Part shown: positions 1 through 6,373 of the stretch, one piece after another
Numbering within the stretch: position 1 is the stretch's first letter
How the letters are laid out: every line of letters starts with the position of its first letter
Assembly: GCA_018969885.1 (NCBI GenBank)
Contig: JAGWXN010000109.1
Coordinates: 1 to 10,112 of the forward strand
Reading direction: 5' to 3'
Length of the DNA stretch: 10,112 bases
Source of the DNA: Betaproteobacteria bacterium
Lineage (GTDB): Bacteria; Pseudomonadota; Gammaproteobacteria; Burkholderiales; Burkholderiaceae
The notes under the pieces: generated by a model
The model's database searches: none
What the model was told of the DNA's origin: nothing
The model's input: the letters and a program-made list of their open reading frames with translations, nothing else
Translations under genes and position numbers: made by a program

Positions 1-39
1 CGGCGAACGCTCGCCGAAGACCTGGGGCTGCCGTCATGA
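1..39 (+). CDS. mlaF: C-terminal end of MlaF, Mla phospholipid transporter ATPase (partial)
   Basis: Only the last 12 codons and the TGA stop (37-39) of a gene entering from the left edge are present, encoding RRTLAEDLGLPS. The stop overlaps the ATG of the next gene in an ATGA arrangement (36-39), so the two are probably translationally coupled. Because that next gene is clearly mlaE, and mlaF precedes mlaE in all Mla operons I know, I infer this is the end of MlaF, the ATPase of the inner-membrane MlaFEDB complex. The visible residues have no diagnostic motif, so the assignment rests on context alone. Confidence 0.75.
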   Translation, partial: RRTLAEDLGLPS

Positions 40-818
40 ACCCTGCCGGTGCTGTCTCTCGCGCACTCACCTGGCTGGGCGAGCGGGTGGTGGCCACAGG
101 CGAGGCCACCCGCTTCTTTGCGCGGCTGTTGTTTCTATCCCTCGAATCACTGCGCCGCCCGCGGCTCATCATCGATCAGATTCACTTCATCGGGAACTAC
201 TCGCTTTCCATCATCCTGGTGTCGGGTCTTCTCATCGGTTTTGTCCTGGGGCTGCAGGGCTACTACACGCTCAGGCGCTACGGCTCGGAAGAAGCGCTTG
301 GGCTGCTGGTCACGCTCTCCCTCGTACGCGAACTCGGCCCGGTGGTCACGGCACTCCTGTTTGCGGGCCGCGCTGGCACGTCGCTCACGGCTGAGGTCGG
401 TCTGATGAAGGCGGGCGAGCAGATCGATGCCATGGAAATGATGGCGGTCGATCCGGTTGCGCGTGTGCTCGCACCACGCTATCTCGCCGCCGTGATCTGC
501 ATGCCGCTTCTCGCTGCGCTTTTTTCTGCGTTAGGGGTGCTCGGGGGCTATCTGGTGGGTGTGGAGATGATCGGGGTCGACGCGGGCGCGTTTTGGTCGC
601 AGATGCAGGGCGGGGTCGACTGGCTGCGCGATGTCGGCAACGGCGTTGTAAAGAGCGTGGTGTTCGGGTTCACGGTGGCGTTCGTTGCGCTTTACGTGGG
701 CTATCAGGCCGAGGCCACGCCCGAGGGCGTGTCACGCGCCACCACCACCACGGTTGTGGTGGCCTCGCTCGCCATTCTTGCGCTTGACTTCATCCTGACG
801 GCGCTCATGTTCAGCTAG
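36..818 (+). CDS. mlaE: MlaE, permease of the Mla phospholipid transport complex
   Basis: Inner-membrane permease of the MlaFEDB ABC transporter, which exchanges phospholipid with the periplasmic carrier MlaC to maintain outer-membrane lipid asymmetry. The 260-residue length equals that of E. coli MlaE. An amphipathic N-terminal stretch (about 1-50) is followed by hydrophobic segments near 55-75, 88-115, 149-175, 204-224 and 236-259. The family core is clear: RELGPVVTALLFAGRAGTS near 98-116, followed by an acidic stretch containing GLMKAGEQIDAMEMM. The ATG at 36 overlaps the stop of the upstream gene by four bases, which supports this start. It is followed after 31 bases by mlaD. Identity is secure from both sequence and neighbours; nothing in the gene is odd. 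Confidence 0.96.
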   Translation: MNPAGAVSRALTWLGERVVATGEATRFFARLLFLSLESLRRPRLIIDQIHFIGNYSLSIILVSGLLIGFVLGLQGYYTLRRYGSEEALGLLVTLSLVRELGPVVTALLFAGRAGTSLTAEVGLMKAGEQIDAMEMMAVDPVARVLAPRYLAAVICMPLLAALFSALGVLGGYLVGVEMIGVDAGAFWSQMQGGVDWLRDVGNGVVKSVVFGFTVAFVALYVGYQAEATPEGVSRATTTTVVVASLAILALDFILTALMFS

Positions 819-820
819 GT

Positions 821-836
821 CGTTCCGGACGGAACG
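821..836. repeat. Short perfect palindrome between mlaE and mlaD
   Basis: CGTTCCG (821-827) and its exact reverse complement CGGAACG (830-836) flank a GA spacer, within the 31-base gap before mlaD. As RNA it would more realistically form a 6-bp stem with a GGAC tetraloop. No T-run follows, so it does not look like an intrinsic terminator. It lies immediately 5' of the mlaD ribosome binding site (GGAG, 837-840) and could affect mlaD translation or mRNA processing. A chance palindrome in GC-rich DNA is also possible. Confidence 0.4.
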
Positions 837-849
837 GGAGAGTAAGGCA

Positions 850-1320
850 ATGAATCGCAAAGGTGTCGATGTTCTGGTGGGACTCTTCGTGCTGCTTGGG
901 TTCGGGGCGCTGGTGTTTCTGGCACTGCGCGCCGGCAACATGAGTAGCAGCCTTGGCCTGGGCGAGACCTACCAGGTGGTGGCCAAGTTTGACAACATCG
1001 GCGGGCTTAAGCCGCGCGCGGCGGTTCGTAGCGCAGGTGTCGTGGTGGGCCGGGTGGTGTCGGTGGGGCTTGATGGGCAAACTTTCCAGGCGGTGGTGCG
1101 GCTGGAGCTCGACCAGCGCTACAAGTTTCCCAAGGACACCTCGGCCAAGATCCTCACGGCAGGGCTGTTGGGTGAGCAGTACATCGGGCTTGAACCGGGT
1201 GGCGACTCTGCGCTGCTTGCGCCGGGCGGAACACTCACCCTGACCCAATCAGCGGTGGTGCTCGAAAACATCATTGGCCAGTTCCTCTACAAGAGTGCAG
1301 CCGAGGGCGAGAAGAAGTGA
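850..1320 (+). CDS. mlaD: MlaD, MCE-domain substrate-binding subunit of the Mla complex
   Basis: MlaD is anchored in the inner membrane by one N-terminal helix and forms a homohexameric MCE ring in the periplasm, through which lipid passes between MlaE and MlaC. Here the transmembrane helix is about residues 8-26, followed by the MCE domain with FDNIGGLK at 47-54, a GVVVGRV strand, and GLLGEQY at 105-111. The C-terminal hydrophobic segment reads VVLENIIGQFLYK, matching the VLEDLIGQFLY helix of E. coli MlaD. At 156 residues it is shorter than the 183-residue E. coli protein because it ends soon after that helix, lacking the Ala/Pro/Asn-rich tail. A GGAG ribosome binding site (837-840) supports the ATG at 850. 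The stop TGA shares a base with the ATG of mlaA. Confidence 0.95.
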   Translation: MNRKGVDVLVGLFVLLGFGALVFLALRAGNMSSSLGLGETYQVVAKFDNIGGLKPRAAVRSAGVVVGRVVSVGLDGQTFQAVVRLELDQRYKFPKDTSAKILTAGLLGEQYIGLEPGGDSALLAPGGTLTLTQSAVVLENIIGQFLYKSAAEGEKK

Positions 1321-2042
1321 TGACAAAAGCATGGTTCCGAATGTTGTCGCGCCGTCTGGCCGCATGCTCGGCGGCGCTCGTGCTCGCCTTTGCAGGGCCA
1401 GCCCAAGCGCAGTCCGAATCCGCCACCGATCCGCTTGAGTCGATGAATCGCGCGGTCTTCGAATTCAACGAAGCGCTTGATCGCGCGGTGCTGAAACCCC
1501 TGGCACAGGTCTATGTCGATGTGGTGCCCGAAACTCCGCGCCGCCTGTTCAGGAATTTTGTGAGCAACCTCCTTGAACCCTGGAACGCGGTGAACAACCT
1601 GCTTCAGGGTAAGCCTGTCGCCGCGGCTTCGGACGTGGCGCGGTTTGCAGTCAACACGCTCACCACGCTGGGCCTCGAGGATCCAGCCTCAACTGAGCTG
1701 GGGCTTACCCGCAGCAATGAAGACCTCGGGCAGACGCTCGGTGTGTGGGGTTTCGGCGCAGGTCCTTACCTGGTGCTCCCGTTTCTCGGCCCGTCCAGCG
1801 TGCGCGATGGCATCGGCCGAATCGGCGACATCGGCTTTGATCCATCGCGCAGAATCTCTGACGGGCAAGAGTTCGCTGTGTTCACGGCGATGCGTTTTGT
1901 CGATAACCGGGCCACGCTCCTCCCGATGGAGCGGTTGATCGAAGGCGCGGCGCTCGATCGCTACTCGTTCATTCGCAATGCCTATCTTCAGCGTCGTCAG
2001 AATCAGGTCTACGACGGTAATCCCCCTGAGCCCAAGGAGTGA
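1320..2042 (+). CDS. mlaA: MlaA (VacJ) family outer-membrane phospholipid-removal protein, apparently not lipidated
   Basis: MlaA sits in the outer membrane, extracts mislocalised phospholipid from the outer leaflet and passes it to MlaC. The 240-residue product carries the family pattern: DPLESMNRAVFEFNEALD after the signal peptide (from residue 37), a YVDVVPETPRR segment, NLLEPWNAVNNLLQG, and GFGAGPYLVLPFLGPSSVRDG in the second half, ending near a YSFIRNAYLQRR stretch. The signal peptide has a basic n-region ending RR (11-12), a hydrophobic core (about 17-27) and a likely signal peptidase I site AQA|QS after residue 30. The usual MlaA lipobox cysteine is absent; the only nearby Cys (16) precedes the hydrophobic core. 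I chose ATG 1320, which overlaps the mlaD stop by one base, over the adjoining in-frame GTG at 1317. Lying between mlaD and mlaC is the arrangement expected in betaproteobacteria. Confidence 0.93.
   Translation: MTKAWFRMLSRRLAACSAALVLAFAGPAQAQSESATDPLESMNRAVFEFNEALDRAVLKPLAQVYVDVVPETPRRLFRNFVSNLLEPWNAVNNLLQGKPVAAASDVARFAVNTLTTLGLEDPASTELGLTRSNEDLGQTLGVWGFGAGPYLVLPFLGPSSVRDGIGRIGDIGFDPSRRISDGQEFAVFTAMRFVDNRATLLPMERLIEGAALDRYSFIRNAYLQRRQNQVYDGNPPEPKE
2034..2039 (+). promoter_or_regulatory. Ribosome binding site of mlaC
   Basis: AAGGAG, lying within the last codons of mlaA and eight bases ahead of the ATG at 2048. It is the strongest Shine-Dalgarno match noticed in the window. It decides in favour of ATG 2048 as the mlaC start rather than the in-frame GTG at 2039, which overlaps the motif itself. 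Confidence 0.8.
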
Positions 2043-2047
2043 TCGGC

Positions 2048-2737
2048 ATGAACTCTGCGCGCCATCTTCGTGTGCTGAAGCGTATGGCGGCCTGCGCGAG
2101 CGCGGCACTGCTTTCAATCGCGACCATCCCCGGCGTGTTGTCCGTGGGGGCGCTCTTCTCGCTGGTGTCGTCTGCTTCGGCCCAGACGCCGCCAGACCGC
2201 TTTGTTGAATCCCTCAGTAACGACGTCCTCAACCGCATCCGGTCTGACAAGACGGTGCAGTCGGGCGACTTTCAGCAGGTCTCAAAATTCGTCGACTCGG
2301 CGGTGATGCCGCACGTGAACTTCGAACGCATGACCGCGCTATCGGTGGGCCGCGCCTGGCGTCAGGCAAGCGCTGATCAGCAGAAGGCATTGATTGCAGA
2401 GTTCCGCACACTGTTGCTGCGCACTTATTCTGGCGCGCTCTCACAGGTGGGCGACAAGCAGGTGAAAGTGCGCCCGTTTCGCGGCGATGCAAGCGCCGAC
2501 GAGGTGATTGTTCGCAGCGAAATCGTGGGCGGACGCGGCGACCCCATCCAGATCGACTACCGCCTTGAGAAAGCGGGCGGAGCCTGGAAGATCTATGACG
2601 TCAATGTGCTCGGAATCTGGATCGTTCAGACTTACCGTGATCAATTCGCCCAGGAGGTGAGTGCCCGGGGCATCGATGGGCTGATCCGCAGCCTGTCGGA
2701 TAAGAACCGGCAGTTCGAGGCCGCCTCGCGCAGCTGA
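2048..2737 (+). CDS. mlaC: MlaC, periplasmic phospholipid carrier
   Basis: MlaC is the soluble periplasmic shuttle that carries phospholipid between outer-membrane MlaA and inner-membrane MlaFEDB. The product is 229 residues with a long signal peptide: a basic n-region (RHLRVLKR), hydrophobic residues to about 40, and a likely cleavage site ASA|QT after residue 45, leaving a mature protein of about 184 residues, close to mature E. coli MlaC. Family features include a helical N-terminal half with SVGRAWRQASADQQKALIA and FRTLLLRTYSGAL, a strand region ending WKIYDVNVLGIWIVQTYRDQF, and a C-terminal ARGIDGLIRSL helix comparable to the TKGIDGLTAQL of E. coli MlaC. It starts five bases after the mlaA stop. 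Confidence 0.95.
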   Translation: MNSARHLRVLKRMAACASAALLSIATIPGVLSVGALFSLVSSASAQTPPDRFVESLSNDVLNRIRSDKTVQSGDFQQVSKFVDSAVMPHVNFERMTALSVGRAWRQASADQQKALIAEFRTLLLRTYSGALSQVGDKQVKVRPFRGDASADEVIVRSEIVGGRGDPIQIDYRLEKAGGAWKIYDVNVLGIWIVQTYRDQFAQEVSARGIDGLIRSLSDKNRQFEAASRS

Positions 2738-2768
2738 AGCCGTTGAAATCGCATCCTTTGCCCACCCT

Positions 2769-3044
2769 GTGAATATAGCTTCTTCGTTCAGTCTGCCGCA
2801 GCGCCTGACCCACGCCGAGGCGATGGACGTGCTGTCGGCGTTGAGTGCGGCGCTGCAAGGCGGCGTGCAGTGCGTAGACCTGTCCGCGCTCACCGAGTTT
2901 GACTCGTCGGCGTTATCGGTGCTGCTTGCGGCGCGCCGGGCCCGACGCGATGGCTCGCGACTGCGCTGCGTGAACGCGCCCGGCAAGCTCCGAAAGCTTG
3001 CGAGCCTCTATGGGGTGGAGTCCCTGATCTTCGATGAAGTGTGA
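2769..3044 (+). CDS. mlaB: MlaB, STAS-domain subunit of the Mla complex
   Basis: MlaB is a small cytoplasmic STAS-domain protein that binds the MlaF ATPase and is needed for assembly and activity of MlaFEDB. The 91-residue product is one STAS domain: CVDLSALTEFDSSALSVLLAARRARRDG (about 35-62) contains the strand-loop-helix typical of the fold. Ser46-Ser47 occupy the position where STAS proteins often carry Ser or Thr. A downstream GKLRKLASLYGV segment matches the C-terminal helix of E. coli MlaB. The first usable start is GTG 2769. The frame is open upstream to 2685, but I see no ATG, GTG or TTG there. No Shine-Dalgarno is visible ahead of the GTG, so expression may depend on coupling to mlaC, 31 bases upstream. 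Confidence 0.88.
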   Translation: MNIASSFSLPQRLTHAEAMDVLSALSAALQGGVQCVDLSALTEFDSSALSVLLAARRARRDGSRLRCVNAPGKLRKLASLYGVESLIFDEV

Positions 3045-3062
3045 ACCGTTAAGCGCCACCTG

Positions 3063-4037
3063 TTGCGCCCGCCCCTCCCCGTGAAGCCTGCTATCGACAT
3101 CCGCGATGTGGTCAAGCGCTACGGTCGTTTCGAGGCGCTCCGCGGCGTATCGCTCTCGATCGGCGAGGGCGAGTTCTTTGGCCTCCTGGGGCCCAATGGC
3201 GCGGGTAAAACCTCGCTCATTTCAATCATCGCCGGGCTCTCGCGTGCCAGCGAGGGCGCCTGCAAGGTGATGGGCTACGACGTGGTCGCCGATTTCAGGC
3301 AGGCGCGGCGAATGCTGGGCGTCGTTCCCCAGGAGCTGGTGTTCGATCCATTTTTCACCGTGCGCGAAACGCTCAAGCTCACGGCGGGCTACTACGGTGT
3401 CCGGGGTGCTGATCCCTGGATCGCGGAGGTGCTTGAGCGGCTGGGGCTCGCCGACAAGGCCGATTCCAACATGAGGGCGCTTTCCGGTGGTATGAAACGT
3501 CGGGTGCTGGTCGCTCAGGCGCTGGTGCATCGCCCGCCAGTCATCGTGCTTGATGAGCCTACGGCTGGGGTCGATGTCGAGCTGAGGCGAACCCTCTGGG
3601 AATTCATCGGGCAGCTGAACCGCGCGGGGCACACCATCGTGCTCACCACGCACTACCTGGAAGAGGCGCAGGAACTCTGCGGCCGGATCGCGATGCTGAA
3701 GGCGGGCCGTATCGTTGCGCTTGCGCCCACTACGGAGCTGCTGCGCGACTTTTCCGGCGGGCGCCTGATGCTCCGGTTGTCTGGTGCGCCGCTACCCGCT
3801 GCGCTTCAACCGCTCCGTGTGGCCGCGGCTGCCGACTCGACCGTGGCGGGTGTCGAACGCGTTCAGCTGAGATTGGAGCGCTACGAATCACTTGAACCGG
3901 TGCTCGCGGCGCTTCGCGAAGCCGGTTGTCGCATCGAAGAGATGGAACTCGCGCACACCGATCTCGAGGATGTGTTTGTTCGGGTGATGCAGCAGGAGCA
4001 CGGCGCCGATGCCAAGCCCCAGGGAGTCCGTCAATGA
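3063..4037 (+). CDS. ABC-2 type exporter ATPase, YadG-like
   Basis: Cytoplasmic nucleotide-binding subunit of a two-component ABC exporter with the permease that follows. All ATPase motifs are intact (numbered from TTG 3063): Walker A GPNGAGKTS 43-51, Q-loop Gln90, signature LSGGM 140-144, Walker B VIVLDEPT 160-167 and H-loop His197. After the ATPase core (about 11-220) comes a 100-residue extension ending LEDVFVRVM, typical of the accessory domain found on drug/polysaccharide-type ABC-2 ATPases. E. coli YadG is the closest relative I recognise; the substrate is unknown. The start is uncertain: TTG 3063 or GTG 3081, both without a good Shine-Dalgarno, and both upstream of the conserved AIDIRDVVKRYG strand. 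The stop overlaps the permease start in an ATGA arrangement. Confidence 0.9.
   Translation: MRPPLPVKPAIDIRDVVKRYGRFEALRGVSLSIGEGEFFGLLGPNGAGKTSLISIIAGLSRASEGACKVMGYDVVADFRQARRMLGVVPQELVFDPFFTVRETLKLTAGYYGVRGADPWIAEVLERLGLADKADSNMRALSGGMKRRVLVAQALVHRPPVIVLDEPTAGVDVELRRTLWEFIGQLNRAGHTIVLTTHYLEEAQELCGRIAMLKAGRIVALAPTTELLRDFSGGRLMLRLSGAPLPAALQPLRVAAAADSTVAGVERVQLRLERYESLEPVLAALREAGCRIEEMELAHTDLEDVFVRVMQQEHGADAKPQGVRQ
4021..4026 (+). promoter_or_regulatory. Ribosome binding site of the ABC-2 permease gene
   Basis: AGGGAG lies seven bases before ATG 4034, inside the end of the ATPase gene. It supports ATG 4034 as the permease start. Earlier in-frame start codons (the frame is open from 3926) would add a polar Arg-rich stretch unlike ABC-2 permease N-termini. 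Confidence 0.7.
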
Positions 4038-4795
4038 ACGCGAGCGGATTTCCCACACTGCTCTACAAAGAAACGCTGCGGTTCGTGAAGGTGAGCGTGC
4101 AGACCGTTGCAGCGCCGGTTCTCACCGCGCTCCTCTACCTGCTCATCTTTTCTCAGGCGCTTGGCGAGCGGGTGAAAATCTTCGGTACGGTCGACTATGT
4201 ATCGTTCCTCGTACCGGGTCTGGTGATGATGTCGGTTCTGCAGAATGCTTTTGCCAACTCGTCGTCTTCGCTGATTCAGAGCAAGATCACGGGCAACATC
4301 GTCTTTGTTCTCCTGCCACCCCTCACCCACTGGGAAATGTTCGGTGCCTATGTGCTGGCCTCCATGTTTCGCGGACTGGCAGTGGGTCTGGGCGTGTTTC
4401 TGTGCACTTTCTGGATTGCCGAACTGCGCTTTGCGCAGCCGCTCTGGATCATCGCGTTCGCGCTCGCCGGCAGCGCCATCCTCGGTACAATGGGGGTGAT
4501 CGGTGGAGTCTGGGCCGATAAATTCGACCAGATCGCGGCTTTCCAAAATTTCATCATCATGCCGCTGACGTTCCTCGCCGGAGTGTTCTACTCGGCCGAA
4601 TCCTTGCCGCCGTTCTGGCGGATGCTGTCGCACTTTAATCCCTTTTTCTACATGGTGGATGGCTTCCGTCACGGCTTCTTTGGCGTCTCCGACGTATCAC
4701 CCGCATTGAGCTTTGCGGTGGTCTCGGCGTTTTTTGTGCTGGTCTCGGCCGTTGCGCTGCGCATGCTCGCAAGCGGCTACAAACTCAGACTGTGA
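4034..4795 (+). CDS. ABC-2 type exporter permease, YadH-like
   Basis: Integral inner-membrane subunit that pairs with the preceding ATPase. The 253-residue protein begins with a short cytoplasmic stretch (FPTLLYKETLRF) and has about six hydrophobic segments, near 25-43, 57-72, 103-128, 138-160, 167-186 and 226-246, the usual ABC-2 membrane topology. The ABC-2 family signature is clear: FIIMPLTFLAGVFYS followed by LPPFWRMLSHFNPFFYMVDGFR. Length and motifs match E. coli YadH (about 256 residues). Its substrate is not known, and I give no gene symbol because orthology to yadH was not tested. The position directly after mla and before ibaG-murA hints at a cell-envelope role, which is inference from context. 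The ATG overlaps the ATPase stop by four bases, so the two are coupled. Confidence 0.92.
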   Translation: MNASGFPTLLYKETLRFVKVSVQTVAAPVLTALLYLLIFSQALGERVKIFGTVDYVSFLVPGLVMMSVLQNAFANSSSSLIQSKITGNIVFVLLPPLTHWEMFGAYVLASMFRGLAVGLGVFLCTFWIAELRFAQPLWIIAFALAGSAILGTMGVIGGVWADKFDQIAAFQNFIIMPLTFLAGVFYSAESLPPFWRMLSHFNPFFYMVDGFRHGFFGVSDVSPALSFAVVSAFFVLVSAVALRMLASGYKLRL

Positions 4796-4802
4796 GGTTG
4801 CT

Positions 4803-5054
4803 TTGCCTACTCCCGACGATGTCAGGCGTTACATCGCCGCGGGCCTTGAGTGCTCGGTGCTTGAGGTCAGCGGTGACGGTCAGCACTTCGAGGCGTTGAT
4901 CGTATCGTCGCTTTTCGAAGGTCAGCGCCCGGTGCAGCGGCACCAGATCGTTTATCGCGCGCTCGGCGATCGCATGCGCGAGGAAATTCACGCGCTCTCC
5001 ATGCGTACGCTGACCCCCGCCGAGCATGCTGCCCAGCAGGGTGGCGCGGCCTGA
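4803..5054 (+). CDS. ibaG: IbaG/BolA-family protein
   Basis: A small BolA-like protein of 83 residues. Family members partner with monothiol glutaredoxins in iron-sulfur cluster handling. E. coli IbaG (formerly YrbA), also located between mlaB and murA, is linked to acid stress. The diagnostic segment VSGDGQHFEALIVS (22-35) with the conserved GDGxHF is present, followed by FEGQRPVQRHQIVY and the C-terminal IHALSMRTLTPAE, which lines up with IHAVSIKAYTPAE of E. coli IbaG. The start is a TTG at 4803, five bases after a GAGG (4794-4797) that overlaps the permease stop. No ATG or GTG lies in the correct place, and earlier starts would fall inside the permease gene. Confidence 0.88.
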   Translation: MPTPDDVRRYIAAGLECSVLEVSGDGQHFEALIVSSLFEGQRPVQRHQIVYRALGDRMREEIHALSMRTLTPAEHAAQQGGAA

Positions 5055-5098
5055 TGCTGGCGCGCCTCGTATCCTGGTGTCGTCGGTCATAAACGTCG

Positions 5099-6349
5099 AT
5101 GGACAAACTGCGAATCGCCGGCGGACGCGCGCTGGCAGGCGAGATTCAGGTGTCGGGCGCGAAGAACGCAGCGCTGCCGATTCTGTGCGCCTCGCTCCTT
5201 GCTGCCGACACGCTTGAGCTCTCGCGGGTGCCGGTGCTGCAGGACGTTCGCACCATGCTGCGACTGCTCCGCCAACTCGGTGTGCGGGACACGCGCGAGG
5301 GTGAGGCATTGCTGCTCGATGCCCGGGCGCTCACCTCCCACGAAGCGCCCTATGATCTGGTGAAGACCATGCGAGCTTCCATCCTGGTTCTGGGGCCGCT
5401 TCTTGCGCGCCTGGGCGAGGCGCGGGTGTCACTGCCAGGAGGCTGCGCCATCGGCGCGCGTCCGGTTGACCAGCACATCAAGGGCCTGCAGGCGATGGGT
5501 GCCCAGATTTCAATCGAGCATGGCTATGTCGTGGCGAAGGCTGCGCGGCTGCGCGGTGCGCGCATCGTGACCGACATGGTCACGGTAACCGGCACCGAGA
5601 ATCTGATGATGGCGGCCACGCTTGCCTCGGGAACCACGCTGATCGAAAACGCTGCGCGCGAGCCCGAGGTGGTTGATCTGGCCCAAGCACTGAACGCCAT
5701 GGGCGCGCGGGTATCGGGCGCGGGTACCGACCGGATCGAGATCGAGGGTGTTCAAGCGCTTCACGGTGCGCGCCATGCGGTCATGGCCGACCGCATCGAA
5801 GCGGGCACGTTTTTGTGTGCTGCCACTGCGGCCGGGGGCGATGTTGTGCTTCGGGGCGTGGCGAGCGCCACGCTCGATGCCACGCTCGAGAAGCTGCGTG
5901 CCACAGGCGCGCAGATAGAAGCGGGCGACGACTGGCTACGTCTTGTCATGGCCAGCCGGCCGCGCGCGGTGAGCCTGCGAACCGCACCCTTCCCCGGCTT
6001 TGCGACCGACATGCAAGCCCAGTTCATGGCGGTTGATACGATCGCCTCGGGCACCGCCACCATCACCGAAACCATTTTCGAGAACCGCTTCATGCATGTG
6101 CTCGAAATGCAGCGATTGGGCGCTGATATTTCCATTGAGGGCAACACCGCCGTGGTTCGTGGTGTCGAGCGCTTGTCGGGCGCAACGGTCATGGCGACCG
6201 ATCTGCGCGCATCGGCTGGTCTGGTGATTGCCGCGCTGGTGGCCGAAGGCGAGACCATCATCGACCGCATCTATCACCTCGACCGTGGCTACGAGGGCAT
6301 CGAGGCCAAGCTCGGCGCGCTGGGGGCGGCGGTCGAGAGGCTTCGTTAA
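5099..6349 (+). CDS. murA: MurA, UDP-N-acetylglucosamine 1-carboxyvinyltransferase
   Basis: Transfers enolpyruvate from phosphoenolpyruvate to UDP-GlcNAc in the cytoplasm, the first committed step of peptidoglycan synthesis. The 416-residue length is standard. The N-terminus ([20 protein letters not shown]) aligns with E. coli MurA and fixes the ATG at 5099, despite no clear Shine-Dalgarno upstream. Lys22-Asn23 of the active site are conserved. The catalytic loop reads [15 protein letters not shown] with Cys116, the residue alkylated by fosfomycin, so this is the usual Cys-type and not the Asp-type enzyme. [11 protein letters not shown] carries the conserved Asp304. It lies 44 bases after ibaG, the largest gap in the window, and 24 bases before hisG. 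The ibaG-murA pairing is widely conserved in proteobacteria. Confidence 0.97.
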   Translation: MDKLRIAGGRALAGEIQVSGAKNAALPILCASLLAADTLELSRVPVLQDVRTMLRLLRQLGVRDTREGEALLLDARALTSHEAPYDLVKTMRASILVLGPLLARLGEARVSLPGGCAIGARPVDQHIKGLQAMGAQISIEHGYVVAKAARLRGARIVTDMVTVTGTENLMMAATLASGTTLIENAAREPEVVDLAQALNAMGARVSGAGTDRIEIEGVQALHGARHAVMADRIEAGTFLCAATAAGGDVVLRGVASATLDATLEKLRATGAQIEAGDDWLRLVMASRPRAVSLRTAPFPGFATDMQAQFMAVDTIASGTATITETIFENRFMHVLEMQRLGADISIEGNTAVVRGVERLSGATVMATDLRASAGLVIAALVAEGETIIDRIYHLDRGYEGIEAKLGALGAAVERLR

Positions 6350-6373
6350 GCCGCGCTATCCGGGACACAGCAC

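Noticed and set aside
811..1248. Long open frame on the - strand opposite mlaD
   Set aside because: It lies opposite a clear MCE-domain gene, its translation is rich in His, Arg and Gln with no recognisable domain, and such shadows are common in GC-rich genes.
1356..1367. LAAC at residues 13-16 of MlaA as a lipobox
   Set aside because: The four residues fit the lipobox pattern, but they directly follow the basic n-region and precede the hydrophobic core, so a lipoprotein signal peptidase would have no h-region before the cysteine.
3926..4033. N-terminal extension of the ABC-2 permease from an upstream in-frame start
   Set aside because: It would add about 36 Arg- and Gly-rich residues overlapping the ATPase gene. 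ATG 4034 has a ribosome binding site and the standard ATGA coupling.
4031..4672. 213-codon open frame on the - strand opposite the ABC-2 permease
   Set aside because: The product is dominated by Glu, Arg and His as expected for the complement of a membrane protein gene. It has no domain I recognise, and the + strand gene is certain.
4713..4802. Longer IbaG starting inside the permease gene
   Set aside because: The added residues read as an out-of-frame shadow of the permease, and TTG 4803 with GAGG upstream gives the normal BolA-family length.
5761..6270. 169-codon open frame on the - strand opposite murA
   Set aside because: It is low-complexity Ala, Ser and Arg-rich sequence antisense to conserved MurA residues; it is best explained as a codon-bias shadow.
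6339..6352. Possible terminator hairpin GGCTT-CGTT-AAGCC at the murA stop
   Set aside because: The stem is only five base pairs, overlaps the murA stop codon, and no T-run follows. It is too weak to call a terminator between murA and hisG.
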